Positions 16,144 through 25,131 of a DNA stretch of 64,000 nucleotides are shown here, piece after piece; the stretch's first letter is position 1; each line of letters opens with the position of its first letter. Where the stretch lies: assembly GCF_003966565.1 (NCBI RefSeq), contig NZ_AP018720.1, positions 1-64,000 on the forward strand. Direction: 5' to 3'. The notes below the pieces were generated by a model. It made no database searches. It saw only the letters and a list, made by a program, of their open reading frames with translations, and had not been told where the DNA came from. The translations under genes were made by a program, and so were the position numbers. This DNA comes from Sulfuricystis multivorans. GTDB lineage: Bacteria > Pseudomonadota > Gammaproteobacteria > Burkholderiales > Rhodocyclaceae.

Positions 16144-17211
16144 GTGGCCGCACGTGAGATAGAGTTCAAGACCTCGGTAGCGCTGGCACTTTCTGGCCTG
16201 GATGTTTCGGCTAAGGTGTTGCAGTCGCTGGTTGGGCGTGAAAAGCCCCCTGGCCAACACCACATGAAATACACCCCTGCTGATTTGCGCGCAGCCCGTT
16301 ATCGGCATGCCAACCTAGATCCAGCCGAACTGGATAACTCGTTGCTGTTTGCGGCCGACAAGCTGCCACCACAAATCATTACGCGCATGACGCGCGGCGG
16401 GGCAGGAAAGAGCAGCATCTCGGTCAATGTGGCGGCGACACTGGCCATGATGGGTTACCGCACCTTGTTGATCGACGCTGATCCACAAGCCACTGCATCC
16501 AACATGCTTGGTGTGGAGTCTGCTTACGACGCCACGATAACGCATCTTGGGAAGTTCCTGACACGCGCCACGAACACTCCGGATGCTGACTTACCCCAAG
16601 CCATCCTGCCGATCTACGCCAACGGCTTCCTGAGCCTGCTGCCATCGGATATTACCCTGTCTGAAACGGATGCGGCTCTGGTGGCAACCATGGCCTCCCA
16701 TGAGCGGGTGGCGCTGTTCCTGTCACGCAATGTCCGGTATCTTTCGCAGAACTTCGAGGTGATTGTGTTCGATACGGCACCAGGCACAACACCCATTGGA
16801 CTGGCTTGCACCTACGCAGGCAAGTCGGCAGGAAAGATTCTGGCGGTGGTTGAGCCTGAGGGGAGCTGCCTGCGCGCACTTGACTCGCTGGCCTCCAACC
16901 TTACCGAGATCAACATGCTGACGCGAGCTAACGTGGATATGGAGGTAGTGGTGAATCGGTACCACCCCTCCATCAAGCATGTGCGCGAAAACATGGGACT
17001 GCTCTACTCGAAGTATGGCACCAAGCTTCTGGATGTAATCATCCCGCAATACTCAGGCTTTGGCCGGCAGATCAACCCTGCCTCTGGGCGTAATGCTCCA
17101 CTGGTCGAACTTGAACCATCCAGCCCGGGCGGTATGGCGCTGATAGAACTAACCAAGGCACTCATTCAAAGCTATCGCATCACGCTGCCTGGTATGGAGC
17201 CAAAGCCATGA
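16144..17211 (+). CDS. parA: ParA partition ATPase
   Basis: 355 residues. An N-terminal region of about 80 residues (likely the operator-binding part of type Ia ParA) precedes the Walker A motif TRGGAGKSS (about 80-88), the A' motif TLLIDADPQATAS and the Walker B region VIVFDTAPG. The family's signature lysine in KGGxGKS/T is Arg here. ParA uses ATP-dependent DNA binding to position the plasmid with ParB. I chose the GTG at 16144, preceded by GGAG; no earlier start with protein-like sequence exists. The stop overlaps parB (ATGA). Confidence 0.9.
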   Translation: MAAREIEFKTSVALALSGLDVSAKVLQSLVGREKPPGQHHMKYTPADLRAARYRHANLDPAELDNSLLFAADKLPPQIITRMTRGGAGKSSISVNVAATLAMMGYRTLLIDADPQATASNMLGVESAYDATITHLGKFLTRATNTPDADLPQAILPIYANGFLSLLPSDITLSETDAALVATMASHERVALFLSRNVRYLSQNFEVIVFDTAPGTTPIGLACTYAGKSAGKILAVVEPEGSCLRALDSLASNLTEINMLTRANVDMEVVVNRYHPSIKHVRENMGLLYSKYGTKLLDVIIPQYSGFGRQINPASGRNAPLVELEPSSPGGMALIELTKALIQSYRITLPGMEPKP

Positions 17212-18209
17212 GGCGCGGACCCATTAAGCTGTCAGGGCTGATCAAGACTGGCAAGGTGGTGGCTCGCGCACCAGCGGAAGGCTCTGAACTTCCGGATGTC
17301 GGCATGGTGCCGGAAGCGGAAGATGCACGTGTGCCGGCACCTCCTGTTACCCAAAACATAATCGCTGCAACAGACCAAGACACCGTTGTTGATGGCCGGT
17401 TCTACCGTCGAATCAATGTTGAATTGATTGACCCAAACCCGTTGGCGCCGCGCGAGATTTACACAACGCAAATGATTCTGGAGCGCGCTGAGGATCTGCG
17501 CAGCCAAGGGCAACATGACCCCATCCATGTAATTCCGAATCCCGATGTTCATGGACGGTTCATTATCAGCGATGGCTGGACACGGGTGCGCGCGTGCCTA
17601 GATCACAAGGTTATGGACTCATTGCTCGCAGAAATCCATTACGATCTCACCATCAAGGAGGCAGCCTGGTTTGGCTATGAGCAAAACGAAGGCCGAAAGA
17701 ACCAAAGCGACTTGGACCGTGCGTTCTTCTATAAAAAGATGATCGATGGCGGTGAGTCGGCAACGGTTGTGGCAAAACGCCAAAAACTATCCAAAACCAT
17801 GCTCAGTTTTTATATGGCTTACACTCGACTACCGGAAGAGATCCTGCTTGTCGCCAGGGAGAACCCAAAGAAATTTAGTGCGAGCGTGGCCTACCAGTTG
17901 TACAGGCTTCATGAGATGGCCGGTATTCGGAAGGCTGTAACCCTGGCCAGTCGGTATGCTGAAGAAGAGCATACCTATCGGTGGCTGCTTGGGCAGGTGG
18001 AGGCTCATCTAAACCCAACCAAGCATAAGCAGCTGTCTGCTACGAAACAGGTTCGCTATGCGAACGGATATTACAAGCAAAAAGGAGATACCTTCGAGGT
18101 AAGCATCACCGTCTCGCCAGAGCAACAGGTCAGCTTCGCAGAAGCTATGGAAAAATTGCTTGATACCGTAGCCGTGCAGGCAGCCAAGGATCCTAAAGAT
18201 GTTCAGTAA
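17208..18209 (+). CDS. parB: ParB partition protein
   Basis: 333 residues. The ParB N-terminal domain is present from about residue 65 (RRINVELIDPNPLAPREIY, then GQHDPIHVIPNP and IISDGWTRVRAC, which replaces the usual GERRxRA box). A helix-turn-helix follows (ESATVVAKRQKLSKTMLSFY). The C end probably dimerises. It should bind the two palindromes just downstream (18225, 18271) and work with ParA. Confidence 0.9.
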   Translation: MRRGPIKLSGLIKTGKVVARAPAEGSELPDVGMVPEAEDARVPAPPVTQNIIAATDQDTVVDGRFYRRINVELIDPNPLAPREIYTTQMILERAEDLRSQGQHDPIHVIPNPDVHGRFIISDGWTRVRACLDHKVMDSLLAEIHYDLTIKEAAWFGYEQNEGRKNQSDLDRAFFYKKMIDGGESATVVAKRQKLSKTMLSFYMAYTRLPEEILLVARENPKKFSASVAYQLYRLHEMAGIRKAVTLASRYAEEEHTYRWLLGQVEAHLNPTKHKQLSATKQVRYANGYYKQKGDTFEVSITVSPEQQVSFAEAMEKLLDTVAVQAAKDPKDVQ

Positions 18210-18224
18210 GACACTCAGGCTTGA

Positions 18225-18286
18225 GTTTAGACGTCTAAACACTCGCGGGTGGCACCCCGCAAGAGATGATGTTTAGACGTCTAAAC
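18225..18286. promoter_or_regulatory. parS: Two parS-like palindromes
   Basis: The perfect 16-bp palindrome GTTTAGACGTCTAAAC occurs at 18225-18240 and 18271-18286, 46 bp apart, just after parB. Between them is a small hairpin (GCGGG/CCCGC). Position and symmetry make them the best candidates for the ParB centromere. Confidence 0.75.
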
Positions 18287-18296
18287 ATGCTACCCA

Positions 18297-18328
18297 GAAG
18301 CCCCGCACACGCGGGGCTTCGTTCATTT
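18297..18328 (+). terminator. Terminator of parAB
   Basis: A perfect 10-bp stem, GAAGCCCCGC/GCGGGGCTTC with loop ACAC, is followed by GTTCATTT. It is a strong hairpin with a weak T tract and ends the parAB transcript. Confidence 0.75.
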
Positions 18329-18383
18329 GAACGCCGACAATCGGAGATTTTGTCATGAGCTAACCACACAAGCCGTCAGACAA

Positions 18384-18420
18384 ACAAAAAAACCCGAGGA
18401 GCGCCAACTCCCCGGGTCCT
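18384..18420 (-). terminator. Leftward terminator facing the rep gene
   Basis: Read leftward this is a hairpin (ACCCGGGGAG with CTCCTCGGGT) followed by seven T. No leftward gene lies to the right for over 1 kb, so it could end an antisense RNA complementary to the rep leader. It may also simply insulate. Confidence 0.55.
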
Positions 18421-18549
18421 TGTGAGTCTTGACGATTACTGAGTATTCCCTACAACCGGCGCCAACCGGCCATAAGCCAAAGCAACAAGGCGAATCGTAA
18501 GGAATTTCCCAGCAATCGTCAAGTGGAATCGTATTCCTTGGAGATTGCG

Positions 18550-19500
18550 ATGAGCCTTGCTGTCCCTATTGTCACGTATCCCTCCGTGATCGCCAGGGCC
18601 TGTGCCGCCCTGGATGAATCCCCTGTGTTTCACGACCTGCCAGACGGATACTTCCGTGTGGTGGTCCGCATCATCAAGAAAATCAACCTGGCGCACGCTA
18701 AGGCCCCCATTCTTGCCAGCCGCGCGACATTGGCGCGGGAATCAGGAAAATCCGTCGAAACCGTTGGTCGCGTGGTGAAGTGGCTGGAAGATCGCGGCCT
18801 GATCCAGCGGGAACGGAAAGCTAGGCCTGGCCTGCGCGGATCAAGCTCACCCATCATTCCAACCCGCAAGCTTCTTGATGCGCTCTTGATCTCCCCTGGC
18901 TTGGCACCTAGCCGGCGTAATGCTGACCAAAGCAAGGCCGGCTTGCCGGCCGACAAATCATCGGTCAAGTCAGACGGCTCTATATCAAGGATTCAACTCC
19001 AAGCAGTCTCTACGAGAGAACAGCCAGACGCGGGACCTTTTGTGCGCATCGAAGGGAAAACAGTACCCTCAGAACTGGCGTGGCTGGTAAGGCGTCAAGG
19101 ACTTGCTGTGACAGCATTGCTTGCGCTAATGAAACTGGCACGCCAAGCCAGACAGCGGTTGTCTCACGTAGTCAGCGCCTCCCGCAAATACCTGGAGAAA
19201 CTGCAGGGGCGCGCCCTATTTGCCTACGTGAAGACCTTGCTTGGCAAGGACAAGGATTATTCCTGGCTGGTCAAGGAAGAATCTAAGGCTCTGGCGGCCA
19301 ATCAGGAACGCGAACGACTCGAACGTAAGGCTCTGGAGCTACGCGGCAGGCGCTTTGCCTCCAAGGATGGCCGGATTGTAGTTGAGGTGATGGGGAATGG
19401 AGTCCTACTGGAGGAACGTGATGGCGTGGTAACAAGCACTAAAATCAACATGCCATTTCTGGACGCTATCGAGGCCGGTAGGCTGCTGCCAATACATTGA
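18550..19500 (+). CDS. Putative replication initiator (winged helix-turn-helix)
   Basis: 316 residues. Residues about 50-85 form a helix-turn-helix: SRATLARESGKSVETVGRVVKWLEDRG as in replication protein O and plasmid Rep proteins. A basic middle segment and a C-terminal part of strand character follow. Its place next to parAB, parS and a possible antisense RNA terminator suggests an initiator. The ATG at 18550 has GGAG nine bases before it; a GTG at 18523 is possible. No iteron block is obvious nearby, so a purely regulatory role is not excluded. Confidence 0.5.
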   Translation: MSLAVPIVTYPSVIARACAALDESPVFHDLPDGYFRVVVRIIKKINLAHAKAPILASRATLARESGKSVETVGRVVKWLEDRGLIQRERKARPGLRGSSSPIIPTRKLLDALLISPGLAPSRRNADQSKAGLPADKSSVKSDGSISRIQLQAVSTREQPDAGPFVRIEGKTVPSELAWLVRRQGLAVTALLALMKLARQARQRLSHVVSASRKYLEKLQGRALFAYVKTLLGKDKDYSWLVKEESKALAANQERERLERKALELRGRRFASKDGRIVVEVMGNGVLLEERDGVVTSTKINMPFLDAIEAGRLLPIH

Positions 19501-19887
19501 CATCCTAGCCGGCCTAAAGGACGACGCCTCCGTTCCATCAGACTTACTCATTCCTCTCATTCCTGCTCGGTAGGAACGAAGCTGACTTCCTGCTTCACCG
19601 AGGCCGGTTTCACTCCGATCTTGCGACCGAATCCAGAGCCTTCCTCTCCACAGGCTTCACATCCGGCGAAACTCGCCTTAGGGCCGCTTGGGGCGGCCAG
19701 TCCATACGCCAAGAGATTCTTGGCAGGCTCAAATTGTATGGATGGCAACAGGTAACTTTGCGCAAGTTCTTGGTGAACAGCTAGAAACCCTCGCGAGATA
19801 GCGAAACAGGTCGGTTTGGTGCGTTTTTCGGACAAGTTTTGAGGAGACGGGGCGCTATTCTCTCGGATGTGAGCCTCAAAGGAGTCC
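19501..19887. other. Intergenic region between rep and the second TnpB unit
   Basis: 387 bp with no supported gene. A leftward open frame covers 19557-19887, but it has no clear ribosome site and resembles nothing I know. The left boundary of the TnpB element probably lies here, unmarked by any hairpin I can recognise. Confidence 0.4.
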
Positions 19888-20091
19888 ATGAAATACAGAA
19901 TTGAATCGGACTTTCCGTTGGAAAGTGATTGGCTGCCCGCCAAGGCATTCACGCAGCATTATGACAGTACGTCCGAAGCCAAGGCGATCGCCATCGAAGG
20001 CGTGGACAACCCAGACGATCAAGAGGTGCGAGCGATCTGCGTGGAAACTGGCGAAGTGGTGTGGCGTTCGACCGACGAAGAGTACGAGTAA
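19888..20091 (+). CDS. Small acidic protein directly upstream of tnpB
   Basis: 67 residues, strongly acidic (MKYRIESDFPLESDWLP to VVWRSTDEEYE). It has an excellent ribosome site (AAAGGAG, five bases before the ATG) and ends three bases before the tnpB start, so the two are read as an operon. I recognise no family. Its acid content would allow it to bind a basic protein such as TnpB or to mimic DNA; this is speculation. Confidence 0.65.
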   Translation: MKYRIESDFPLESDWLPAKAFTQHYDSTSEAKAIAIEGVDNPDDQEVRAICVETGEVVWRSTDEEYE

Positions 20092-20094
20092 GTC

Positions 20095-21435
20095 ATGCAA
20101 CTCACGCACAAGATCGCCCTCTGCCCAACGCTGGAACAGGCGGAATACTTCAAGCGCGCCTGTGGAACGGTTCGGCGTGTCTGGAACTGGGCGTTGAACG
20201 AGTGGTACAAGCAGTACGCGGCAGGGTACAAGTCAAATGCGATGGCCCTGAAAAAACAGTTCAATGCCATCAAGTACAGCGATCCGCAGTGGCTTGATGA
20301 GAACGGTAGGCCATGGTTGCGTAACATCCACCGCGATGCACACGCGCAGCCATTCGCCCATCTCGCCAAGGCGTGGAACCGGTTCTTTGCCGACCTCAAG
20401 AATGCAAAACCGGCGCATCCGCCCAAGTTCAAGAAAAAGGGCCGTTGCCGTGACAGCTTCTATGTGGCGAACGACAAGTTCAAGCTGGATGGCAAGACGA
20501 TTCGTCTCCCCAAGGTCGGTAGCGTTGCCATGACTGAATCGCTGCGTTTCGATGGAAAGATACTTGGCGCAACGGTTTCCCGCACAGCAGATCGTTGGTT
20601 CGTGGCCGTTCAGGTCGAAGTGCTAGATACGCAGTTCTATCGGGAAAGGACGGCGCACGGCATGACCGGCATTGACTTGGGTATCAAGGCTGCCGCGACA
20701 CTCTCCAGTGGCGAGGCTATTGATGCCCCTAAACCGCTCAAGCATGCGCTGCGCCGTCTCAAAATCCGCAGCCGACGCCATAGCCGCAAGCTGGAAGCGG
20801 CGAAGGTGCGCGCTGGCTTTGCGCGTCACGCCCACTTACCCAAAGGAGCGCGCCTTCCTCTTTCGAACAATCGTCGGAAGTCTGCTGCGATATTGGCAAA
20901 GCTTCACGCTCGCATTGCCAATCTCCGAGCGGATTTTATGCACAAGCTTACGACTCGTCTTTGCCGTGAAAACCAAGCGGTGGCCATCGAGGATCTACAC
21001 GTCAAGGGAATGCTAGCGAACGACAAACTCGCCCGCGCCATCAGCGACGTGGGCTTTGGCATGTTCCGCTCGCAGATGGAATACAAGGCCAAGCGCTACG
21101 GAACCCGGTTGGTCGTCGCTGACCGCTGGTATCCAAGCAGCCGCCAGTGTTGCGTCTGCGGTTGGAAGAACGAGGCGCTTGCCTTGGGTCATCGGGAATG
21201 GGACTGCCCGCACTGCGCCACACACCATGACCGCAACCTCAATGCGGCGCTGAACCTCAAACGGCTGGCAACCGCAACTGCCATACCCGTGGCGAGTCCG
21301 TCCGGTAATGGCGGCACTGCGGCAGAGGGGGTCTCTGCTGTAGTCGGGAAAGTTACGCCTGTCAGATACGAATGCGGTCTTCAAGACGGTTCGGGGCAGG
21401 AAGAGAACAGTGCGCACATCGGCGCACTTTCTTGA
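20095..21435 (+). CDS. tnpB: TnpB RNA-guided nuclease (second copy, different lineage)
   Basis: 446 residues. RuvC-I Asp in GIDLGIKAAATL, RuvC-II Glu in VAIEDLHVKGM, two CxxC pairs (CCVCGW, CPHCAT) and RuvC-III Asp in HDRNLNAALNL are all in place, so the nuclease looks intact. The N-terminal motif reads HKIALCPTLEQAEYF. It differs clearly from the TnpB at 950, so it is a separate acquisition. The C-terminal 60 residues are low-complexity and overlap the expected right-end RNA region (hairpin GTGCGC/GCGCAC, 21410-21427). No TnpA is present. Confidence 0.95.
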   Translation: MQLTHKIALCPTLEQAEYFKRACGTVRRVWNWALNEWYKQYAAGYKSNAMALKKQFNAIKYSDPQWLDENGRPWLRNIHRDAHAQPFAHLAKAWNRFFADLKNAKPAHPPKFKKKGRCRDSFYVANDKFKLDGKTIRLPKVGSVAMTESLRFDGKILGATVSRTADRWFVAVQVEVLDTQFYRERTAHGMTGIDLGIKAAATLSSGEAIDAPKPLKHALRRLKIRSRRHSRKLEAAKVRAGFARHAHLPKGARLPLSNNRRKSAAILAKLHARIANLRADFMHKLTTRLCRENQAVAIEDLHVKGMLANDKLARAISDVGFGMFRSQMEYKAKRYGTRLVVADRWYPSSRQCCVCGWKNEALALGHREWDCPHCATHHDRNLNAALNLKRLATATAIPVASPSGNGGTAAEGVSAVVGKVTPVRYECGLQDGSGQEENSAHIGALS

Positions 21436-21450
21436 TAGCAGGGCAAATTA
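21250..21450 (+). ncRNA. Probable omega RNA region of the second TnpB
   Basis: The 3' end of the gene is rich in paired segments (GGTCTTCAAGACGG, 21376-21389 region; GTGCGCACATCGGCGCAC at 21410-21427), as expected for a TnpB guide RNA that overlaps the coding end. The end of the scaffold cannot be fixed here. Confidence 0.3.
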
Positions 21451-21462
21451 GAAAACATAAAG

Positions 21463-21846
21463 ATGGGAACCAATCAGAAACACGCGAACAAGATCTGGCT
21501 ATACGATGGGAAGCCAGAGTACCTGGATATAAGGGTCGGAGCCGCTTCCCAGGTTGGATGCGGTTATGTCGTTGCTCTGGAACTCGCTGACGGAACGATA
21601 CGGCTGGCCGCGACCCGCAATCCTGCGAAGTACATCACTGCCTGGCGCTACAACGTCAAGCGTTACGGTCTGCCAGATGTCGTCCGGGTGTTGGTGTCCA
21701 AGTCATATCTGCGTTACGAGGCGGTCAAGCGCGGGATCGCGAGCAATTTGATCGAATACAAGGACGAAAACACGGATGTGTATCGGCTGGATGCCAGGAC
21801 GCTTACGGAAAAGGCGCAAGAAGTGCTCTCCGTGGCAGGAATGTAA
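21463..21846 (+). CDS. Hypothetical protein upstream of traD
   Basis: 127 residues, basic, no signal peptide. The stretch GCGYVVALELADGTIRLAAT followed by NPAKYITAWRYNVKRYG faintly recalls GIY-YIG or T5orf172-type folds (strand, turn, NP, Arg helix), but the key tyrosines are not all there. I assign no function. It precedes the traD operon by two genes and may belong to transfer entry functions. Confidence 0.5.
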   Translation: MGTNQKHANKIWLYDGKPEYLDIRVGAASQVGCGYVVALELADGTIRLAATRNPAKYITAWRYNVKRYGLPDVVRVLVSKSYLRYEAVKRGIASNLIEYKDENTDVYRLDARTLTEKAQEVLSVAGM

Positions 21847-21867
21847 CCAGAAATGGGATAGCTGGTC

Positions 21868-22206
21868 ATGCCGATTGTCTTCGACTTTGCTAATAGGCTC
21901 GGCTGGCTTACTGTGCTTGCCTTGGTTGGTGCGGGAACCGCCCATGCGGATGGCAGCTTCTTCTTCCAGGATCAGACGCAACCACAAAGACAGCGTGCCA
22001 CCTTCTCGGATCAGGAGCGTGACAAGCTGCTTCAGGATGCCTACGCCTGCAATCGGCCTGGCAAGACGCCAGAAGAACAGCAGCGGTGCCAGGAACGCGA
22101 GGCGCGGGCTCGGGAGATCGTCTCCGAGCGGACACGTGCCAATCACCAACTGGCAGAACCGCAGCTTCAGGAACTCAGACAACTCTATCGCCAGCAACCA
22201 AGGTAA
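21868..22206 (+). CDS. Secreted hypothetical protein before traD
   Basis: 112 residues. The first 27 residues form a signal peptide (hydrophobic core GWLTVLALVGAGTAHA, cleavage after AHA). The mature part is charged and Gln rich with two Cys (YACNRPGKTPEEQQRCQ), suggesting one periplasmic disulphide. Four bases separate it from traD. Confidence 0.6.
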   Translation: MPIVFDFANRLGWLTVLALVGAGTAHADGSFFFQDQTQPQRQRATFSDQERDKLLQDAYACNRPGKTPEEQQRCQEREARAREIVSERTRANHQLAEPQLQELRQLYRQQPR

Positions 22207-22209
22207 CGC

Positions 22210-24000
22210 ATGTTCGAATCAGTAGATTTCGAGGAACCCTGGCGCAAGGTTCATGAATGGCCGATGGCGCTCACCTGGTTGTCAGCATCGGCCATGACGC
22301 TCGCCGTGACGGCCACCCTGCCTGTACCTACCAAGGCAGGGGTTGTGGCATCACTCACCTGTCTGGCAATTGCCGCATTGCGGGCAACCCAAGCATGGGG
22401 GCGAAGCCAAGCCAAAGCAAGAACATTGGACAAAACAAGAAAGGATTTCATGAAACCGCAAGACTTGATCTCGAAACAGAAGCCAGGCCAGTTCTGGTTG
22501 GGTAAAGGTTTTGTCTGGACGGACATCGAGGCGAGAAAGATGCACGCCCTGATTGGGAAAGGTGCGGCCGAAACCTTCGGTAAAGAGTTCGTGAGTGACG
22601 GCGCTCACTGGCTGCATGGACTAGCCAAGGAAGAGGATGTCTATGCTGATCTCGGTCTGCTGGAAGGGCATACCCTGATCGTGGGATCTACTGGCGTGGG
22701 GAAGACCCGCCTGTTCGACCTTCTGATTGCTCAAGCTATTGTCAGAGGTGAACCGGTCATCATCATCGACCCCAAGGGTGACCACGGCTTAGCCTCGAAT
22801 GCTCGCAAGGTCTGTGAGGCGATCGGGCAACCGGAGCGGTTCGTCTATTTCCATCCCGCTCACCCTGAAAAATCTGCCTGCATCGACCCGCTACGCAACT
22901 GGAACCGCAAAACGGAGCTTGCGAGCCGGATCGCTGCGCTGATTCCGTCCGAGACAGGCGCAGACCCGTTCACGGCCTTCGGCTGGAAAGTGCTCAACGA
23001 CATCGTGAATGGTCTGATCGCGACCGGCCAGAGACCAAATCTCGTGCAGTTGCGACGCTACATCGAAGGCGGCCCCGATGAACTATTGCTCAAAGCGCTG
23101 CGACTCCACTTCAAACACCACGTTCAGGATTGGGAATCTCGCTCTAGCAGCTTTGTGAAACAGTACAAGGGCAACCAGCTACTGGCCTATATCAGCTTCT
23201 ACAAGCAGGTTGTGATCCATGACGCTCAATCCGTCGATCTGGACGGCCTGATCTCGACCTACGAGCACAACCGGGAGCACTTCCAGAAAATGGTGGCATC
23301 GCTCATTCCGATCTTGTCGATGCTTACCAGCGATCCGCTGACGGAGCTCCTGTCGCCGGATTTCGAGGTCGGCCACGACAAGCTGGTAACGGACATGGCG
23401 CGCATCATCCGGGCCGACAAAGTGCTTTACGTTGGCCTCGACTCTCTGGCCGATGCCACGGTGGGCAGCGCCATCGGCTCTATCCTGCTTGCTGACCTAA
23501 CCGCAGTGGCCGGCGATCGGTACAACTACGGCATCGACTCGATCAAACCGATCAACGTGTTCGTGGATGAAGCGGCGGAGGTCATCAACAACCCGACCAT
23601 CCAGCTCCTGAACAAGGGGCGCGGCGCAGGGTTTCGAATGACCATTGCAACCCAGACGTTCGCCGACTTCGCCTCGCGTCTTGGAGACGAGAACAAGGCC
23701 CGCCAGGTGCTCGCCAACACCAACAATAAGATCACCCTGCGTGTGCAGGATGCGGAAACGCAAAAGTACATCGCGGACGGCATTCCGAAGATCAAGGCCA
23801 GGTCGATGATGGTCCGTTACGGTCACAACGTCGACTCCAACATCCATGACGCCTACAGCGCCTCCTACCAGGAGCAGGCGACAGAGGAAGAGGCCGACTT
23901 GATACCCCCCGCCATCCTCAGCGAACTTCCACCGCTTCATTTCTTCGCCCGCTTGTCCGGCGGCAAGACGATCAAGGGGCGGATTCCGATTTTGGTGTAG
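22210..24000 (+). CDS. traD: TraD coupling protein (type IV secretion ATPase)
   Basis: 596 residues. Two membrane segments lie near residues 17-33 and 39-57. Walker A GSTGVGKTRLFD is near 158, IIIDPKGDHG is the VirD4/TraG-type strand, and Walker B INVFVDEAAEVI is near 448, with a TQTFADF motif afterwards. This is the coupling protein of MOBH elements, which hands the relaxase-DNA complex to the mating channel at the inner membrane. Its length matches SXT TraD. It leads a run of closely spaced genes. Confidence 0.93.
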   Translation: MFESVDFEEPWRKVHEWPMALTWLSASAMTLAVTATLPVPTKAGVVASLTCLAIAALRATQAWGRSQAKARTLDKTRKDFMKPQDLISKQKPGQFWLGKGFVWTDIEARKMHALIGKGAAETFGKEFVSDGAHWLHGLAKEEDVYADLGLLEGHTLIVGSTGVGKTRLFDLLIAQAIVRGEPVIIIDPKGDHGLASNARKVCEAIGQPERFVYFHPAHPEKSACIDPLRNWNRKTELASRIAALIPSETGADPFTAFGWKVLNDIVNGLIATGQRPNLVQLRRYIEGGPDELLLKALRLHFKHHVQDWESRSSSFVKQYKGNQLLAYISFYKQVVIHDAQSVDLDGLISTYEHNREHFQKMVASLIPILSMLTSDPLTELLSPDFEVGHDKLVTDMARIIRADKVLYVGLDSLADATVGSAIGSILLADLTAVAGDRYNYGIDSIKPINVFVDEAAEVINNPTIQLLNKGRGAGFRMTIATQTFADFASRLGDENKARQVLANTNNKITLRVQDAETQKYIADGIPKIKARSMMVRYGHNVDSNIHDAYSASYQEQATEEEADLIPPAILSELPPLHFFARLSGGKTIKGRIPILV

Positions 24001-24003
24001 AGC

Positions 24004-24528
24004 ATGTGTATGCGGCGATTTTTGCTGGCTCTCTCGTTCCTCTGCGCGGCTCATGCGGCCGTTGCAAACTCGACGATACCAGCCAAGGGGACGATCGACG
24101 TAGCTTTCTCACCAAACGGCGGTGCCACAGCCCTGGTTGTAAAAACGATCGCTGGGGCCAGGAAATCCATCCTGGTGCAGGCGTATAGCTTCACGTCTGC
24201 GCCCATCGCTCAGGCGCTAGCACAGGCCAAGGAGCGGGGTGTGGACGTGCGCGTCATCCTGGATAAGAGCCAGAAAAGCGAGCGCTATACCGTCGCGACC
24301 TATCTCGCCAACCACAGCATCCCGACATGGATAGACAGCGACCACGCGATCGCCCACAACAAGGTGATGGTAATCGATGGCGATACGGTGATCACGGGGA
24401 GTTTCAACTTTACGAAGGCGGCAGAGAACGACAACGCCGAAAACGTCATCGTCCTGCGCGGTAATCCGGAGCTCGCCCGGATCTATATCAACAACTGGTT
24501 GCAACACCAGGCCCATAGCGATAACTGA
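24004..24528 (+). CDS. nuc: Secreted phospholipase D-type nuclease (Nuc-like)
   Basis: 174 residues. A signal peptide (RRFLLALSFLCAAHAAVA) precedes one HKD motif, AHNKVMVIDGDTVITGSFNFT. One HKD per chain and this size match the endonuclease Nuc of plasmid pKM101, which works as a dimer in the periplasm. A second Met at 24010 could be the true start. Its role in transfer is not established. Confidence 0.88.
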   Translation: MCMRRFLLALSFLCAAHAAVANSTIPAKGTIDVAFSPNGGATALVVKTIAGARKSILVQAYSFTSAPIAQALAQAKERGVDVRVILDKSQKSERYTVATYLANHSIPTWIDSDHAIAHNKVMVIDGDTVITGSFNFTKAAENDNAENVIVLRGNPELARIYINNWLQHQAHSDN

Positions 24529-24531
24529 AGT

Positions 24532-25131
24532 ATGGCGCGTCAGGAACACCAAAAGCGCGGCGAATGGGGCAGTTTCATTGCCGTTCTGTTGATTGCGGCG
24601 CTCATTGCCGCATGGGCTTTGATTCCAGTTCGGGCATTTGAAGAAACATGGCAAGCAGAACAGAGCCAACTGGTTGCGTGGGCCGGTGAAGCAACCCATC
24701 GATGGATCACCATGCAGGCGGCCGGGATCATGGCAGACACAGCAAAAGAAGCCTCCAAGGCCGCCAAAGATCTCGGCGGCAGCCAGATCGAGAAATGGTT
24801 GACTGATCGAATCTACGCAAGCCTGCTCTGGACAAACGTTGTTGTCTATCGCGCCTATACGCTCATGATGTGGGCGCTTCTTGGTATGCCGCTAATTCTG
24901 GCTGCATCGATCGATGGCTTCTACGTGCGTGAGATTCGTAAGACAGCCTTCATTTCCCAGAGTCCGATTCGCCACAAGATCGGTGTCCATTTCTTCCGGC
25001 TCGTCAGCGTTGCGATGGTTCTGTGGCTCTTTTTGCCGGCTCCAATGCCGATCATCGCAGCGCCTGCTGTGGTGTGCTTCATGGCGTTATCGCTCTGGTT
25101 GTGGATGGGAAACCTGCAAAAGCGGCTTTGA
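24532..25131 (+). CDS. DUF4400-type conjugation membrane protein
   Basis: 199 residues with about four membrane segments (near 13-30, 100-118, 158-172 and 175-192) and a periplasmic loop between the first two. DUF4400 proteins follow traD in SXT-like transfer regions, and the position here is the same. It probably assists the coupling protein in the inner membrane. Confidence 0.7.
   Translation: MARQEHQKRGEWGSFIAVLLIAALIAAWALIPVRAFEETWQAEQSQLVAWAGEATHRWITMQAAGIMADTAKEASKAAKDLGGSQIEKWLTDRIYASLLWTNVVVYRAYTLMMWALLGMPLILAASIDGFYVREIRKTAFISQSPIRHKIGVHFFRLVSVAMVLWLFLPAPMPIIAAPAVVCFMALSLWLWMGNLQKRL

Noticed and set aside
19557-19952. 131-residue leftward open frame
   Set aside because: It overlaps the start of the well-supported small gene at 19888 and has no known motif; kept only as a remark.
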